From an uncultured Spartobacteria bacterium (GTDB lineage Bacteria > Verrucomicrobiota > Verrucomicrobiia > Chthoniobacterales > Chthoniobacteraceae), in assembly GCA_903901425.1 (NCBI GenBank), contig CAIURC010000107.1, positions 24,378 to 88,377 of the forward strand: a stretch of 64,000 bases of DNA, read 5' to 3'. The notes under the pieces were generated by a model, which made no database searches, was not told where the DNA came from, and was given only the letters and a program-made list of their open reading frames with translations. Position 1 is the first letter of the stretch. Each line of letters opens with the position of its first letter. Made by a program: the position numbers and the translations under genes. Of this stretch, positions 25,852 through 34,755 are shown piece after piece.

Positions 25852-27444
25852 ATGCAAGACGAGATCCAACGCCGGCGCACCTTCGCCATCATCTCCCATC
25901 CGGACGCCGGAAAGACCACGCTCACCGAAAAGCTCCTGCTTTACGGGGGGGCCGTTCAGTTGGCCGGCTCGGTCACCGCACGCAAAAACGCCCGGGCCGC
26001 GACCTCCGACTGGATGGAACTGGAACGCAAACGCGGCATCTCGGTCAGCTCCACCGTGCTTCAGTTCGACTACGCCGGGTTCCGGGTCAATCTCCTCGAC
26101 ACGCCCGGCCACCGCGATTTCTCGGAGGACACCTACCGGGTGCTGACCGCCGTGGATGCGGTGGTCATGGTGATCGACGCAGGGAAGGGGATCGAATCCC
26201 AGACCCGGAAACTCTTCGAGGTGTGCCGGCGCCGCGGAGTGCCGATCTTCACGTTCATGAACAAGTGCGACCGGCCCACCCGGGAACCGCTTGCTTTGCT
26301 CGACGAGCTCGAGAGCGTGCTCGGGATCGGCGCGTTTCCGGTCAACTGGCCGCTTGGGACCGGCTTCAGTTTCAAGGGCCTGTTCGATCGCCAGAAACTT
26401 CAGGTCCATCTGTTTGAAAAAACGCCGCAGGGCGCGTACCGGGTCCCGGTCGAGGTCGGGAGCATCGATGAACCGTTTGTACGCGACCGGCTGGATCCGG
26501 ATGATTTCAAGAAGGCACTCGAGGAACTTGAGATGCTCGACATGGCCGGGATGGCGTATTCCCAAGAAAAAGTGCTGCGAGGCGAGCTGACCCCGGTGTT
26601 TTTCGGGTCCGCAATGAACAACTTCGGTGTCCAGCTCCTGCTGGACGCCTTCCTGGAACGGTCCACACCGCCCCAGCCCCACAAATCCCTTGAACAGGTC
26701 ATCGCCCCGGATCATCCCGCGTTCTCCGGGTTCATTTTCAAAATCCAGGCCAACATGGATCCACGCCACCGGGACCGCATCGCCTTTCTCCGGATCTGTT
26801 CCGGCCGGTTCACCCGCGACATGACCGTGCTCCATTCGCGCACCGGGAAAAAAGTGCGGCTATCCAGCGCGCACAAGCTGTTCGCGCAGGAACGGGAAAC
26901 GATTGATGAGGCGTATGCCGGGGACGTGATTGGCCTGGTGGGCCATTCCGAGTTCGGGATTGGCGACACGCTCACGGAAGACGCCGCGATCGCCTACCAT
27001 GAGATCCCGCGGTTTCCTCCGGAGTGCTTTGCCTTTCTACACAACCCGAACCCATCGAAGTTCAAGCAGTTCCGCCAAGGCGTGGATCAACTCCTTCAGG
27101 AGGGCGTGATCCAAGTGTTTGATCTCCGGGACAGTGTTCAGAAAATCCCGCTGCTTGCCGCGGTCGGTCAGCTCCAGTTTGAGGTGGTCCAGTACCGTCT
27201 CGAGAGCGAGTACGGAGCCGAGTCCCGTCTTGAGACTGCGGATTGGCAGGCATACCGGTGGCTGCCCGAGACCGTAGACGTCAAGGCGCTCAAGCTTCCC
27301 ACCGGGTGCCGGGTCGCCCACGACGGCAGGGGCCAGGCCGGGGTTCTCTTTCCCAGCTCCTGGACGGAACGCTACTTTGGCGAGATCAATCCGGGCGTGT
27401 CTCTTTCGGAAACCCCTGCCGAGGCCGCAGGCTCCGGCGATTGA
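25852..27444 (+). CDS. prfC: Peptide chain release factor 3
   Basis: The protein has 530 residues, matching the family. It is a translational GTPase that recycles release factors 1 and 2 from the ribosome. GTPase motifs are ISHPDAGKTTLTEKLL (G1), RGISVSSTVLQFDY (G2 region), DTPGHRDFSEDTYR (G3) and MNKCDR (G4). The C-terminal EF-G-like part follows. The start at ATG 25852 puts the G1 loop at the position usual for the family; the frame extends 13 codons upstream without conserved sequence. It is followed after 33 bases by a small lipoprotein gene. Confidence 0.97.
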   Translation: MQDEIQRRRTFAIISHPDAGKTTLTEKLLLYGGAVQLAGSVTARKNARAATSDWMELERKRGISVSSTVLQFDYAGFRVNLLDTPGHRDFSEDTYRVLTAVDAVVMVIDAGKGIESQTRKLFEVCRRRGVPIFTFMNKCDRPTREPLALLDELESVLGIGAFPVNWPLGTGFSFKGLFDRQKLQVHLFEKTPQGAYRVPVEVGSIDEPFVRDRLDPDDFKKALEELEMLDMAGMAYSQEKVLRGELTPVFFGSAMNNFGVQLLLDAFLERSTPPQPHKSLEQVIAPDHPAFSGFIFKIQANMDPRHRDRIAFLRICSGRFTRDMTVLHSRTGKKVRLSSAHKLFAQERETIDEAYAGDVIGLVGHSEFGIGDTLTEDAAIAYHEIPRFPPECFAFLHNPNPSKFKQFRQGVDQLLQEGVIQVFDLRDSVQKIPLLAAVGQLQFEVVQYRLESEYGAESRLETADWQAYRWLPETVDVKALKLPTGCRVAHDGRGQAGVLFPSSWTERYFGEINPGVSLSETPAEAAGSGD

Positions 27445-27477
27445 CACCGTAGGCGGGTTTCTGCTCGAGTCGGGTCC

Positions 27478-27729
27478 GTGAAACTCTGCCTCCCCCTGAT
27501 TTTCTGTGCCGCCACTCTTCTGGCGGGTTGTTCGACCCTTTCCAACCGCCACGGCGACTACCGTCCCACCGAGGGCTCAGGCCCCTATTCTAAGGCCCTC
27601 AAGGCAGGGACATGGAGAAAGGGCGTTGAGTTAAAACCCAACCAGAAAGCACAGCCCGGCAAGCTCACGCCGCCTCCGCCCGCGCCGGTTCTGCCGTATG
27701 CGCCGGTGGAGCCGCTTAAACTTCCCTGA
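27478..27729 (+). CDS. Small lipoprotein
   Basis: The protein has 83 residues, starting at GTG 27478. A signal peptide ends in the lipobox LLAGC, with the lipidated cysteine at residue 18. The mature part is short, polar and proline-rich at the C terminus (PPPPAPVLPYAPVEPLKLP), as in proteins that reach through the cell wall or tether complexes. No family was recognised. A strong bidirectional terminator follows at 27791. Confidence 0.72.
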   Translation: MKLCLPLIFCAATLLAGCSTLSNRHGDYRPTEGSGPYSKALKAGTWRKGVELKPNQKAQPGKLTPPPPAPVLPYAPVEPLKLP

Positions 27730-27790
27730 CCCGCACTCGGAGCGGCCTTGGTCTTTTAAAGTCACGGTCTGGCCGCAAACACTCAAACGG

Positions 27791-27828
27791 AAAGCGGTCT
27801 TCCAGATTTCTCTGGAAGACCGCTTTTT
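27791..27828. terminator. Strong bidirectional terminator
   Basis: AAAGCGGTCTTCCAGA at 27791-27806 pairs exactly with TCTGGAAGACCGCTTT at 27811-27826 around a 4-base loop, with a T run on the plus strand and an A run on the other side. It separates the convergent lipoprotein gene and the azurin-tailed gene, terminating both. Confidence 0.9.
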
Positions 27829-27849
27829 CGTGACAGGCTCAGGCTTGAA

Positions 27850-30800
27850 TCAGCGCACCTTGAACACGCCACGCATCAGGATGTGATGCCCGGGGAAGGT
27901 GCAGACATACGGGTAATCGCCAGGAGTCTTCGGAGCGACGAATTCGATGGTCGATTCCTTGTTGGCATCAATCAGCTTTGTGGAAGCTAGGATGTCCGCG
28001 CTTTGCGGAATGAAGCCGACTTCAAACCCCTTCGCGCCAAGCTCTGCTGCCTTGGCTGCCACTTCATCCGCCTTGCCCGGGTTCACCACCACGAGGTTGT
28101 GCGGCATGCTGTCAGGGTTGGACAACGTCAACTTCACCTTTTTGCCCGCTTTCAACGGCAGTTCCTTCAAATCGTAGTTCATCTTCTCCACCACCGTCGC
28201 AATCCGGATTTCGGTCAGGTCCGGTTTGTCCGAGATGATCCCCGACTTTTTGACGGCCTCAGTCTTCTTCTCCGCCGCAGCCAAACTCGGCGTGCCGGGC
28301 TTCGCATCGAACCAGTTTTTGGTGTGCAACGCCGCAAATCGCGCATGCGGTTCGGGTGACTCCAGAAGTTTGCCCAGCAGTTCCGCGTCGTTTTCCCCGT
28401 GCTGCTGCTGGATCCAAAGCGCCTCCAGAAGATGATGCGCGTCCTCCTTCTTCGCGGGATCAAACTGCTTCTTCCATTTCTTCGCCTCCGCCAGCACCTC
28501 CGCCGAGTTGCGGCCGCTCAATTCCACCCGGGTCCGGTGCCGGACACCGTCCACCGGATGCTTGAGGTTTTCAAGAAGAGCAGGAATCGGCTGGCCCGCA
28601 ATCTTGACCTTCGGCTGCAACGCCCTGCCTTCCGCGGTGATCCGGTAAATCCGGCCATGGAGATGGTCCCGGTTGGGGTCCCGGACGTTGTGCTGCATGT
28701 GGCCAATGATCACGTTCTGCCAGTCGGCCAGAAACAGCGACCCGTCTTCGCCGAACACCGCGTCTGCGGGCCGGAAGTTTTTGTCGCCGCTCATCAGGAA
28801 CCCCTTGGAGGCCTGGGGCGCCTTGCTGCCATCGGCCATGACTTCCTCCACGTTCAAATCGGCGCCGGCAGGTTCTCCCCAGACGCTGCCATCGGCCGTG
28901 TTCCGGGCGAGTTTGTAATGTTTCACCCCGCGGAACCCGATCACATTGCAGATGAGGAAATCGCCCTGCATGGATTCCGGGAAATGCGTGCTTGAAACGA
29001 TCTCCGAGGCTGTCACGGGGCGCACTTCCTTTTTCAGCAGCTCATGCATCTTGAATCCGCTGCCCTCAGGACGGACCTGGTAGGCGCGACCACCCGTGCC
29101 GTCGGTGGCGTACTGGTAGCCCCAGTAGTCGAAACTGGTCCCGTGCGGGTTGGGGCTGTTGGTGGCTTGGAACGTCACGCTGTAGCGGCGCGGGTCAAAC
29201 CGGAACAGGCCGGAATTGCCCGTCTGCAACGAGGTGCCCCAGGGATGCTCGTGGTTGTGGACTAGGAAAATCCCGCTCTGCCAGTAGATGCCGCCATCCG
29301 GCCCGAGGATCAGATTGTTTGCTGCGTGATGCGTGTCCGCAGTGCCGAATCCCTGAAGAAGGACGGTACGCTGATCGGCTTTGTCGTCGCCATCCGTGTC
29401 CTTGAGAAACACCAACTCGGAACTGGTCGTCACCAGCACACCACCATTCCAGAGCTCGAATCCGAGCGGGTTCTGGATCCGGGCAAATTCGGTGACCCGG
29501 TCGGCGCGACCATCCGAGTTGTCGTCATGGAGAATGAGGAGGGCGTCGTTCATTTCCTTGCCTGGCTCCCATTTCGGGTAGGTCGGCCAGACTGCGGCCC
29601 AGAGGCGGCCCTTGGGATCGACCTGAAGCTGGACGGGATTGACCAAGCCGGGGAACTGGCCTTCCTCGGCAAAAAGTTCGATTTTGAACCCAGGCGCAAT
29701 GGCGATCGAGGAGATCGCCTCTTTGCCGCCCTGATACTTTAAAACGCCCTCCTTCATGGCGCTAGAGCTCTTGCTGCCGCCCCCGACATTCGAGATCACC
29801 GGGACGGGTTTCGGCATGTTGGAGTCGTCGAGCTTGTGCTGTTTACCGGCCGCCAGCGCCCAGACATGCTCGTCCCGGTTGGCAGTCAGCACATCCAGCA
29901 TCGCCATTTCGTGGACCAACACCTCGGCATTGGTCTGGTTGTTGACGAACGCCAGAGTGGACCGGCCGCCCCAGACATCGTTCTCGTCCGTGGCACGCGC
30001 CCGGTTGAACCAGTGGAAATCCTTGTCCAGAACCGCCTCGCGGAGCTTCGCCATGGAGGAGGACACGCCCACTTCCCGGCCCAGCAAGGCCTTGGCTATG
30101 AACTCGGAAACCGCCTTGTAGCCGTCCTCATTGAGGTGCACACCGTTCAGGGTCAGTGCCCGCTTCGCACTTCCAAAAAGGGCCAGGCTCGGATGATAGA
30201 GGTCCACATACGCCACTCCGGCCTCCTTGGCCGCAGCTTCGGTGGCTGCCGCATACGCCTCCAAACGCTGGTTGTGTTCCTTGCCATCCGGCAACAACGG
30301 CGTCTTCAAGTTTTCAAAAGCCGTCGGGCTGAACAGCACGATCCGCGGGAAACTCTTCCCATTCGGCTGCAGCCCCCGCGTCTTCTGAACAAATTCCACC
30401 AGTTGTTTCCGGTACTCGTCCGGTTTCCCGTCAAACGACTCGTTGTACCCGTAAAAAGCGAAAACCACGTCCGCCTTGGCCTCCCGCAGGAGCGCCTCCA
30501 CGGACGGCACGTTCGCACTCCGGGGCGCACTGTTCACGCGGTCCCCACTCGTCGCCAGATTCCGGAACCGGACCTGTTTCCCATTCAACTGGCTCTGCAA
30601 GAGCGTTTCCAGCCAGCCGTCAGCATGCATCCGTTCCGCCAGTCCGTTGCCCACCACCGCCACCACGTCTTTCTCCTGAAACGCGAACGGGGCGGCATCC
30701 TTGTACCCCGCAGGCACTGGCACTGCCGGCGGCAACTGCGCGGCAGCAGGCGCGGGCTTTCTCTCAGACTGCGCGGGCTTCGCCTCGGCTTTTTTCGGGG

Positions 30801-31836
30801 CTGCAGCCGGCGCACTGGTGTTGTGATTCGCCGGGATCGGGCTTTCAAACCCGTTGTACACGGCAGGCTTCACTCCCCGCGCATGCCCCATCCCCTTGAA
30901 CGTGTTGGGCTCGTACTTGCCCACAAACCCAATTTCCGATTCAGGCTGGATCTGCCCTTCAAGGCCCAGAATCCAGTACACACCGTTCACCAGCATCCGC
31001 CGGTATCCGGGATTCAGCAGGTCCTCCGAGGCCCCGTAGAGCGAGGTGAAGACCCGCCCTTCCTTGCCACCTGCAACTTTGTAGGTCCGCGTCCATTCAC
31101 TGGCCATCGGCGGCTTGCTCGCATCTGGCGCAGCACCGGCATCCATCGCCATCAGCGGCTGGGCCATCGTCAGAATCGTCCAGTCCGGCGCAGGTTCCGC
31201 GTTGTAGCCACCGGCCTGCACGTGCACATCTTTCACACCACGCAGAATCGGGTGAGCGGACTGCGCCGGCACTGCGGTGATCCGGGTGCTCTGCTGGTGG
31301 TTCTTTCCATAATGTCCCACCCAAGTCTGCCCCAGAACCTGGTGCCCGAATCCCTTCAGAAAATCCGTGCCGTCGTACGTGAAATGGTACCGGTAATAAG
31401 GGTCGTCCTTCCGGTCCTTGGGATAACTGAAGGCGTGCGTCGATGTGCGCAACCCCATCACCGGTCCGCCCCGCTTCAGATACCCATCCAGATGCTTCAT
31501 CTGATCCGGGGGCAATGCCAGAAACCGGGTGAAAATCACCAGTCCATCCGCCTGGTCCAGTTCTTCCATCCCGGGGATGTTCGAAACGCCCGCCTCAATC
31601 TCCCCATTCTTGTCCACGCCAAACAATACCCGGCATTCGATCCCGTGGTGCTTGGCCAGAATCCGGGCCAGTGCCGGGATGGTTTCCTCGGAGCGGTACT
31701 CATGGTCACTGGCCATCAGAACCAGTTTTTTACCCTTGGGAGCGGTTCCCGCGGGGTAAACAACCGGGTTCGCGTAGAGCGGGCACACTGCGGCGACCAA
31801 ATAAGCTGCGCCGAGCAGCAGGATTTTTTTCTTCAT
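27850..31836 (-). CDS. Secreted ThuA / SGNH / dehydrogenase-propeller / azurin protein
   Basis: The protein has 1328 residues, starting at the ATG read at 31836, where a signal peptide begins (MKKKILLLGAAYLVAAVCPL). Order of parts: a ThuA-like domain (about 35-300, with MASDHEYRSEETIPALARIL); a low-complexity Ala/Pro/Lys linker; an SGNH/GDSL-type hydrolase (about 385-620, ending GVHLNEDGYK); a linker domain; a PVC membrane-bound-dehydrogenase propeller (about 710-1050, LLILHDDNSDGRADR); and a C-terminal type 1 copper domain (about 1205-1328). The copper ligands are His1246 in MPHNLVVV and Cys1312, His1317 and Met1321, with the C-x4-H-x3-M spacing of azurin. It probably oxidises or hydrolyses a carbohydrate outside the cytoplasm and passes electrons to copper. 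The substrate is unknown. It is divergent from ribE. Confidence 0.9.
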   Translation of the reverse strand: MKKKILLLGAAYLVAAVCPLYANPVVYPAGTAPKGKKLVLMASDHEYRSEETIPALARILAKHHGIECRVLFGVDKNGEIEAGVSNIPGMEELDQADGLVIFTRFLALPPDQMKHLDGYLKRGGPVMGLRTSTHAFSYPKDRKDDPYYRYHFTYDGTDFLKGFGHQVLGQTWVGHYGKNHQQSTRITAVPAQSAHPILRGVKDVHVQAGGYNAEPAPDWTILTMAQPLMAMDAGAAPDASKPPMASEWTRTYKVAGGKEGRVFTSLYGASEDLLNPGYRRMLVNGVYWILGLEGQIQPESEIGFVGKYEPNTFKGMGHARGVKPAVYNGFESPIPANHNTSAPAAAPKKAEAKPAQSERKPAPAAAQLPPAVPVPAGYKDAAPFAFQEKDVVAVVGNGLAERMHADGWLETLLQSQLNGKQVRFRNLATSGDRVNSAPRSANVPSVEALLREAKADVVFAFYGYNESFDGKPDEYRKQLVEFVQKTRGLQPNGKSFPRIVLFSPTAFENLKTPLLPDGKEHNQRLEAYAAATEAAAKEAGVAYVDLYHPSLALFGSAKRALTLNGVHLNEDGYKAVSEFIAKALLGREVGVSSSMAKLREAVLDKDFHWFNRARATDENDVWGGRSTLAFVNNQTNAEVLVHEMAMLDVLTANRDEHVWALAAGKQHKLDDSNMPKPVPVISNVGGGSKSSSAMKEGVLKYQGGKEAISSIAIAPGFKIELFAEEGQFPGLVNPVQLQVDPKGRLWAAVWPTYPKWEPGKEMNDALLILHDDNSDGRADRVTEFARIQNPLGFELWNGGVLVTTSSELVFLKDTDGDDKADQRTVLLQGFGTADTHHAANNLILGPDGGIYWQSGIFLVHNHEHPWGTSLQTGNSGLFRFDPRRYSVTFQATNSPNPHGTSFDYWGYQYATDGTGGRAYQVRPEGSGFKMHELLKKEVRPVTASEIVSSTHFPESMQGDFLICNVIGFRGVKHYKLARNTADGSVWGEPAGADLNVEEVMADGSKAPQASKGFLMSGDKNFRPADAVFGEDGSLFLADWQNVIIGHMQHNVRDPNRDHLHGRIYRITAEGRALQPKVKIAGQPIPALLENLKHPVDGVRHRTRVELSGRNSAEVLAEAKKWKKQFDPAKKEDAHHLLEALWIQQQHGENDAELLGKLLESPEPHARFAALHTKNWFDAKPGTPSLAAAEKKTEAVKKSGIISDKPDLTEIRIATVVEKMNYDLKELPLKAGKKVKLTLSNPDSMPHNLVVVNPGKADEVAAKAAELGAKGFEVGFIPQSADILASTKLIDANKESTIEFVAPKTPGDYPYVCTFPGHHILMRGVFKVR

Positions 31837-31906
31837 GGAATGGATTGGGGTCGGGGGGAATGGGCGGGGATTTTTCGGGGAAAAGGACAGGAACCTGAGC
31901 AATACA

Positions 31907-31941
31907 TTTCGCAAACTGATCACATTGATTTGTTTGCGCAA
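31907..31941. promoter_or_regulatory. Imperfect inverted repeat, candidate operator
   Basis: TTTCGCAAAC at 31907-31916 and GTTTGCGCAA at 31932-31941 match as inverted arms at 9 of 10 positions around a 15-base spacer. It lies 70 bases upstream of the azurin-tailed gene on the minus strand, in the divergent region shared with ribE. A role as an operator is inferred from symmetry and position. Confidence 0.4.
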
Positions 31942-32075
31942 TGAACTGCACGGGTTGAATCCCGAAACGCTCGGATTCTTAGTGGATTTCCACCTCCGCG
32001 GATCATTTGCCGCTCGGGCCCACCCGAATTTCACCGTTTCCCTCGCACCGGGTCGCCCGTTACCCTGAGCGCCTT

Positions 32076-32678
32076 ATGTTCACAGGCCTTGTCCAAGAAT
32101 GCGGCACCGTTTCCCAAGTCGAACTGTCCCCAGCAGGAGCCCGGCTGACCCTTGAGGCTCCCAAAATGGCGGCCGACGCCCAGCTCGGGGACAGCATTGC
32201 CGTCAACGGTTGCTGCCTGACGGTAGCCGCGAGACCGGAAGGCCTTCTTCAGTTTGATCTTCTGGCCGAGACCCTCCGGTGCACCAATCTCGGCAGCCTG
32301 CGCCCCGGCAGTCTGGTGAATCTGGAGCCCGCTTTGGCTGCCACCGACAAGCTGGGTGGCCATTTTGTCCAGGGACACGTGGACTGCACCTCAGAGATTC
32401 TTGCCTTTGAACCGTCTGGCGCGGACTACCGTCTGGAGATTGGGCTTCCGACGAAAAAGGCGCGGTATGTGGTGCACAAGGGATCCATCGCGGTGAACGG
32501 CATCAGCCTGACGGTAGCGGAGCTTCTGCCCTCGAGTTTTGTGCTCTGGATCATCCCGCACACCTTGGCTGTCACCCAGCTGCGCCAGAGCCGGGCCGGA
32601 GATCTGGTGAATCTGGAGTTTGATTTGCTCGCCAAATACGTCGAACGGCTGCTGGGAGACCGGCTCGCTGGAAGCTGA
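32076..32678 (+). CDS. ribE: Riboflavin synthase alpha chain
   Basis: The protein has 200 residues. It dismutates two molecules of 6,7-dimethyl-8-ribityllumazine to riboflavin. The two lumazine-binding repeats are visible: MFTGLVQECGTV with GDSIAVNGCCLTV, GHFVQGHVDC and, in the second half, KGSIAVNGISLTV. The ATG at 32076 begins the invariant MFTGLV. It stands alone, away from other riboflavin genes, and I see no FMN riboswitch upstream. It is convergent with the LysR gene, 6 bases apart. Confidence 0.96.
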   Translation: MFTGLVQECGTVSQVELSPAGARLTLEAPKMAADAQLGDSIAVNGCCLTVAARPEGLLQFDLLAETLRCTNLGSLRPGSLVNLEPALAATDKLGGHFVQGHVDCTSEILAFEPSGADYRLEIGLPTKKARYVVHKGSIAVNGISLTVAELLPSSFVLWIIPHTLAVTQLRQSRAGDLVNLEFDLLAKYVERLLGDRLAGS

Positions 32679-32684
32679 CCCGTT

Positions 32685-33590
32685 TCAGGCCAGTCCTTCC
32701 GCCACGCTCTGGCAGAGTCCAATAAAAGTCTCTTCTGCAAGACTTAACCGGCGCCCGTTTGACAGCAGAACCGCCCATTTTCTCCTCAACTTCCGGCGTC
32801 CCAGCGGGAGCGTGACCAGAGAACCTTCCGCAAGCTCCTTCCGGAGCGTCCAAGGGGCCAGAATGCTTACCCCATACCCAAGCTTCACGAGTTCCTTCGC
32901 CGCCTCCACACTGCCCATCTCAAGAGTGCTGAAGAGCGTGGTGCCCTCCTCGCGGAAATAGTCTTCGATCATCGCGAAGGTGTAGCTGGCCTTTTCGTAG
33001 AAGATGTAATTCTGCCGCGGAATTTCATCCCGAGTCACCTTCCCGGCCTTTGCCCACGGGTGCAACGGACTGAGAACAAACGCAAGTTCATCCGAAAAAA
33101 TTGGCCGGATGTCCAAGGCTTCCTGTTGTTTGGGTTCAAGGTTGATGGCCAGATCAATCTGATGCGCCCGCAACCGCTCCAGGTTTCTGGGTGTGTCCCC
33201 GGGTTGAATGGAAATGTCGCAGTGCGCAAAGCTTTCCCGGAACTCGCGTAACACGGGAGGCAGAATGTACTGGCATGCGGTACTGCCGGCCCCGATCCGC
33301 ATTCTGCTGCTGCCCCAGCGCCCCAAGCGCCCGAGCTCCGCCCGCGCAACCTCCATCTCCGAGAGGATCTTTTCCGCCTGAGCAAGAAGCTGCTCCCCCG
33401 CCTGCGTCACCAGCACGGTTTTTCCCACCCTGTCAAAAAGACGACACGCCACATCCCGCTCCAGCGCCTTGATGCTGTGGCTCACAGCGGACTGGGTCAG
33501 ATTCAGCTCATGCGCAGTCCGGGTAAAACTCAGAGTTCTGGCGAGCACCACAAAAGCCCGGAGTTGCCTACTGTCGAGGGGTTCGCCCAT
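32685..33590 (-). CDS. LysR-family regulator of the nitrate operon
   Basis: The protein has 301 residues from the ATG at 33590; a second ATG at 33611 would add seven residues and overlaps the candidate operator. The N-terminal helix-turn-helix is RQLRAFVVLARTLSFTRTAH followed by LTQSAVSHSIKALERDV; the remainder is a LysR effector-binding domain of two alpha/beta lobes. It is divergent from the nitrate transport and reduction genes with a gap of only about 70 bases, so it most likely controls them in response to nitrogen source. The effector is unknown. CysB/Cbl/NtcB-type LysR proteins play similar roles elsewhere. Confidence 0.92.
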   Translation of the reverse strand: MGEPLDSRQLRAFVVLARTLSFTRTAHELNLTQSAVSHSIKALERDVACRLFDRVGKTVLVTQAGEQLLAQAEKILSEMEVARAELGRLGRWGSSRMRIGAGSTACQYILPPVLREFRESFAHCDISIQPGDTPRNLERLRAHQIDLAINLEPKQQEALDIRPIFSDELAFVLSPLHPWAKAGKVTRDEIPRQNYIFYEKASYTFAMIEDYFREEGTTLFSTLEMGSVEAAKELVKLGYGVSILAPWTLRKELAEGSLVTLPLGRRKLRRKWAVLLSNGRRLSLAEETFIGLCQSVAEGLA

Positions 33591-33609
33591 GCATGAATCT
33601 TTTTCATGC
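33591..33609. promoter_or_regulatory. LysR-type palindrome between the regulator and the nitrate operon
   Basis: GCATGAA-TCTTT-TTCATGC is a perfect inverted repeat with 7-base arms. It contains the T-N11-A pattern (ATGAA-N5-TTCAT) typical of LysR regulator sites. It lies at the start of the LysR gene, suggesting autoregulation and control of the divergent operon. Confidence 0.6.
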
Positions 33610-33610
33610 A

Positions 33611-33639
33611 TTTGATCGAAAAGTCGATTCCCGTTTTAT
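33611..33639 (+). promoter_or_regulatory. Candidate promoter of the nitrate operon with second palindrome
   Basis: TTTGAT at 33611-33616 and TTTTAT at 33634-33639 are separated by 17 bases and resemble -35 and -10 boxes. A second perfect palindrome, ATCGA-AAAG-TCGAT, at 33615-33628 lies between them, where a regulator would overlap the polymerase. Confidence 0.4.
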
Positions 33640-33660
33640 GCACATCTGCCACCCGATGGC

Positions 33661-34755
33661 ATGCCAGAGGCTTATGGGGCTGCCATCGCTCCCATGGCTG
33701 CTCGCACTCACATCTCAGCACCCGCCTTGCGCATCGGCTTCGTGGCGCTTGCGGACTGCGCACCCCTGGTGGTTGCCCAAGAGCGCGGGCTCTTCAGCGC
33801 AGCCGGTCTGCGGGTTGAACTTCACAGGGAGGTCGGCTGGGCCACCATCCGGGACAAGATCATCTACGGGGAGCTCGACGCGGCACAGGCGCCTGCCGGA
33901 CTCTTGGTTGCGGCAAACTGCGGGATTGGCTGCATTCCAACGCCCTGTGTCACTGCGCTGATCCTCAACCTGCACGGCAATGGGATCACACTCTCCATGA
34001 GCCTTCGCAGGGAGGGCGTCGAAGATGGTCCTTCACTGGCGGCACATGCACGTTCCCGCGAGGAACCGCTGACGTTCGGCGTGGTGCATTCTCTTTCGTC
34101 CCACCACATCCTGCTCCGTCAATGGCTCCGAAAGGCCGGCCTGCATCCCGAAAGAGATGTGCGTATCGTGGTGGTGCCTCCCGCGCAAATCCACCGTCAC
34201 CTCGCAGCCGGCAACCTTGACGGCTTCTGCGTGGGAGAACCCTGGAACTCCCTTGCAGTGCTGAAAAGGACCGGATGGTGTGTCGCGACCAGCCCGGACC
34301 TCGCTCCCGGCCATCCCGAAAAGGTCCTGCTGGTCACCGAATCCTTCACCAAGCGAAGGTCCAGCGAGCACCGCCTCCTGCTCGCGGCGCTTCAGGAGGC
34401 CTGCGCCTACTGCGAACTCCCGGAACATCGGGATGCGATTGCGGACCTTCTCAGCGCGGACCGCTTCGTCGCCACCTCCCCTGAAGCCCTCCGCCGCAGT
34501 CTCTCAGGTCCCTTTGCCTATGGAGATGGCAGGACCTGCGAAGCAGCCGGACTTCACATTTTTTCGGGAGACCGATGCAACGAACCCTCGGGAGACAAAC
34601 TCCGCTGGCTGCTGCACGGACTGCAATCGACGGAAATTGTTCCCGCGGGAACCCTTCCCGAACTCTCCGAATCTGCGCGCTGGTTCCGATCGGACCTGTA
34701 TCGGGACGCCCGTTCTTTTGCTGCAGCCACAACCATCCATCCCAACGCCTCATGA
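33661..34755 (+). CDS. NrtA/NasS-like nitrate-binding protein without signal peptide
   Basis: The protein has 364 residues from ATG 33661; ATG 33694 is an in-frame alternative. It has the fold signatures of nitrate and bicarbonate ABC binding proteins (LRIGFVALADCAPLVVAQER, GWATIRDKIIYGELDAAQAP, GNLDGFCVGEPWNS) but no signal peptide, Tat motif or lipobox, unlike nrtA next door. It therefore probably stays in the cytoplasm, as NasS nitrate sensors do or as the C-terminal regulatory domain of cyanobacterial NrtC does. NrtC here lacks that domain. No NasT partner is in the window. It overlaps nrtA by an ATGA, the first gene of the operon. Confidence 0.85.
   Translation: MPEAYGAAIAPMAARTHISAPALRIGFVALADCAPLVVAQERGLFSAAGLRVELHREVGWATIRDKIIYGELDAAQAPAGLLVAANCGIGCIPTPCVTALILNLHGNGITLSMSLRREGVEDGPSLAAHARSREEPLTFGVVHSLSSHHILLRQWLRKAGLHPERDVRIVVVPPAQIHRHLAAGNLDGFCVGEPWNSLAVLKRTGWCVATSPDLAPGHPEKVLLVTESFTKRRSSEHRLLLAALQEACAYCELPEHRDAIADLLSADRFVATSPEALRRSLSGPFAYGDGRTCEAAGLHIFSGDRCNEPSGDKLRWLLHGLQSTEIVPAGTLPELSESARWFRSDLYRDARSFAAATTIHPNAS

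Noticed and set aside
25201..26835. Minus-strand frame of 544 codons over the sugar transferase and prfC genes
   Set aside because: It spans two known genes antisense, with Arg/Gly/Pro-rich shadow composition.
29836..31944. Plus-strand frame of 702 codons over the azurin-tailed gene
   Set aside because: It is the complement of a well-supported multi-domain gene and shows no recognisable protein features.
31837..32075. Possible FMN riboswitch before the riboflavin synthase gene
   Set aside because: No conserved RFN element pattern could be seen.
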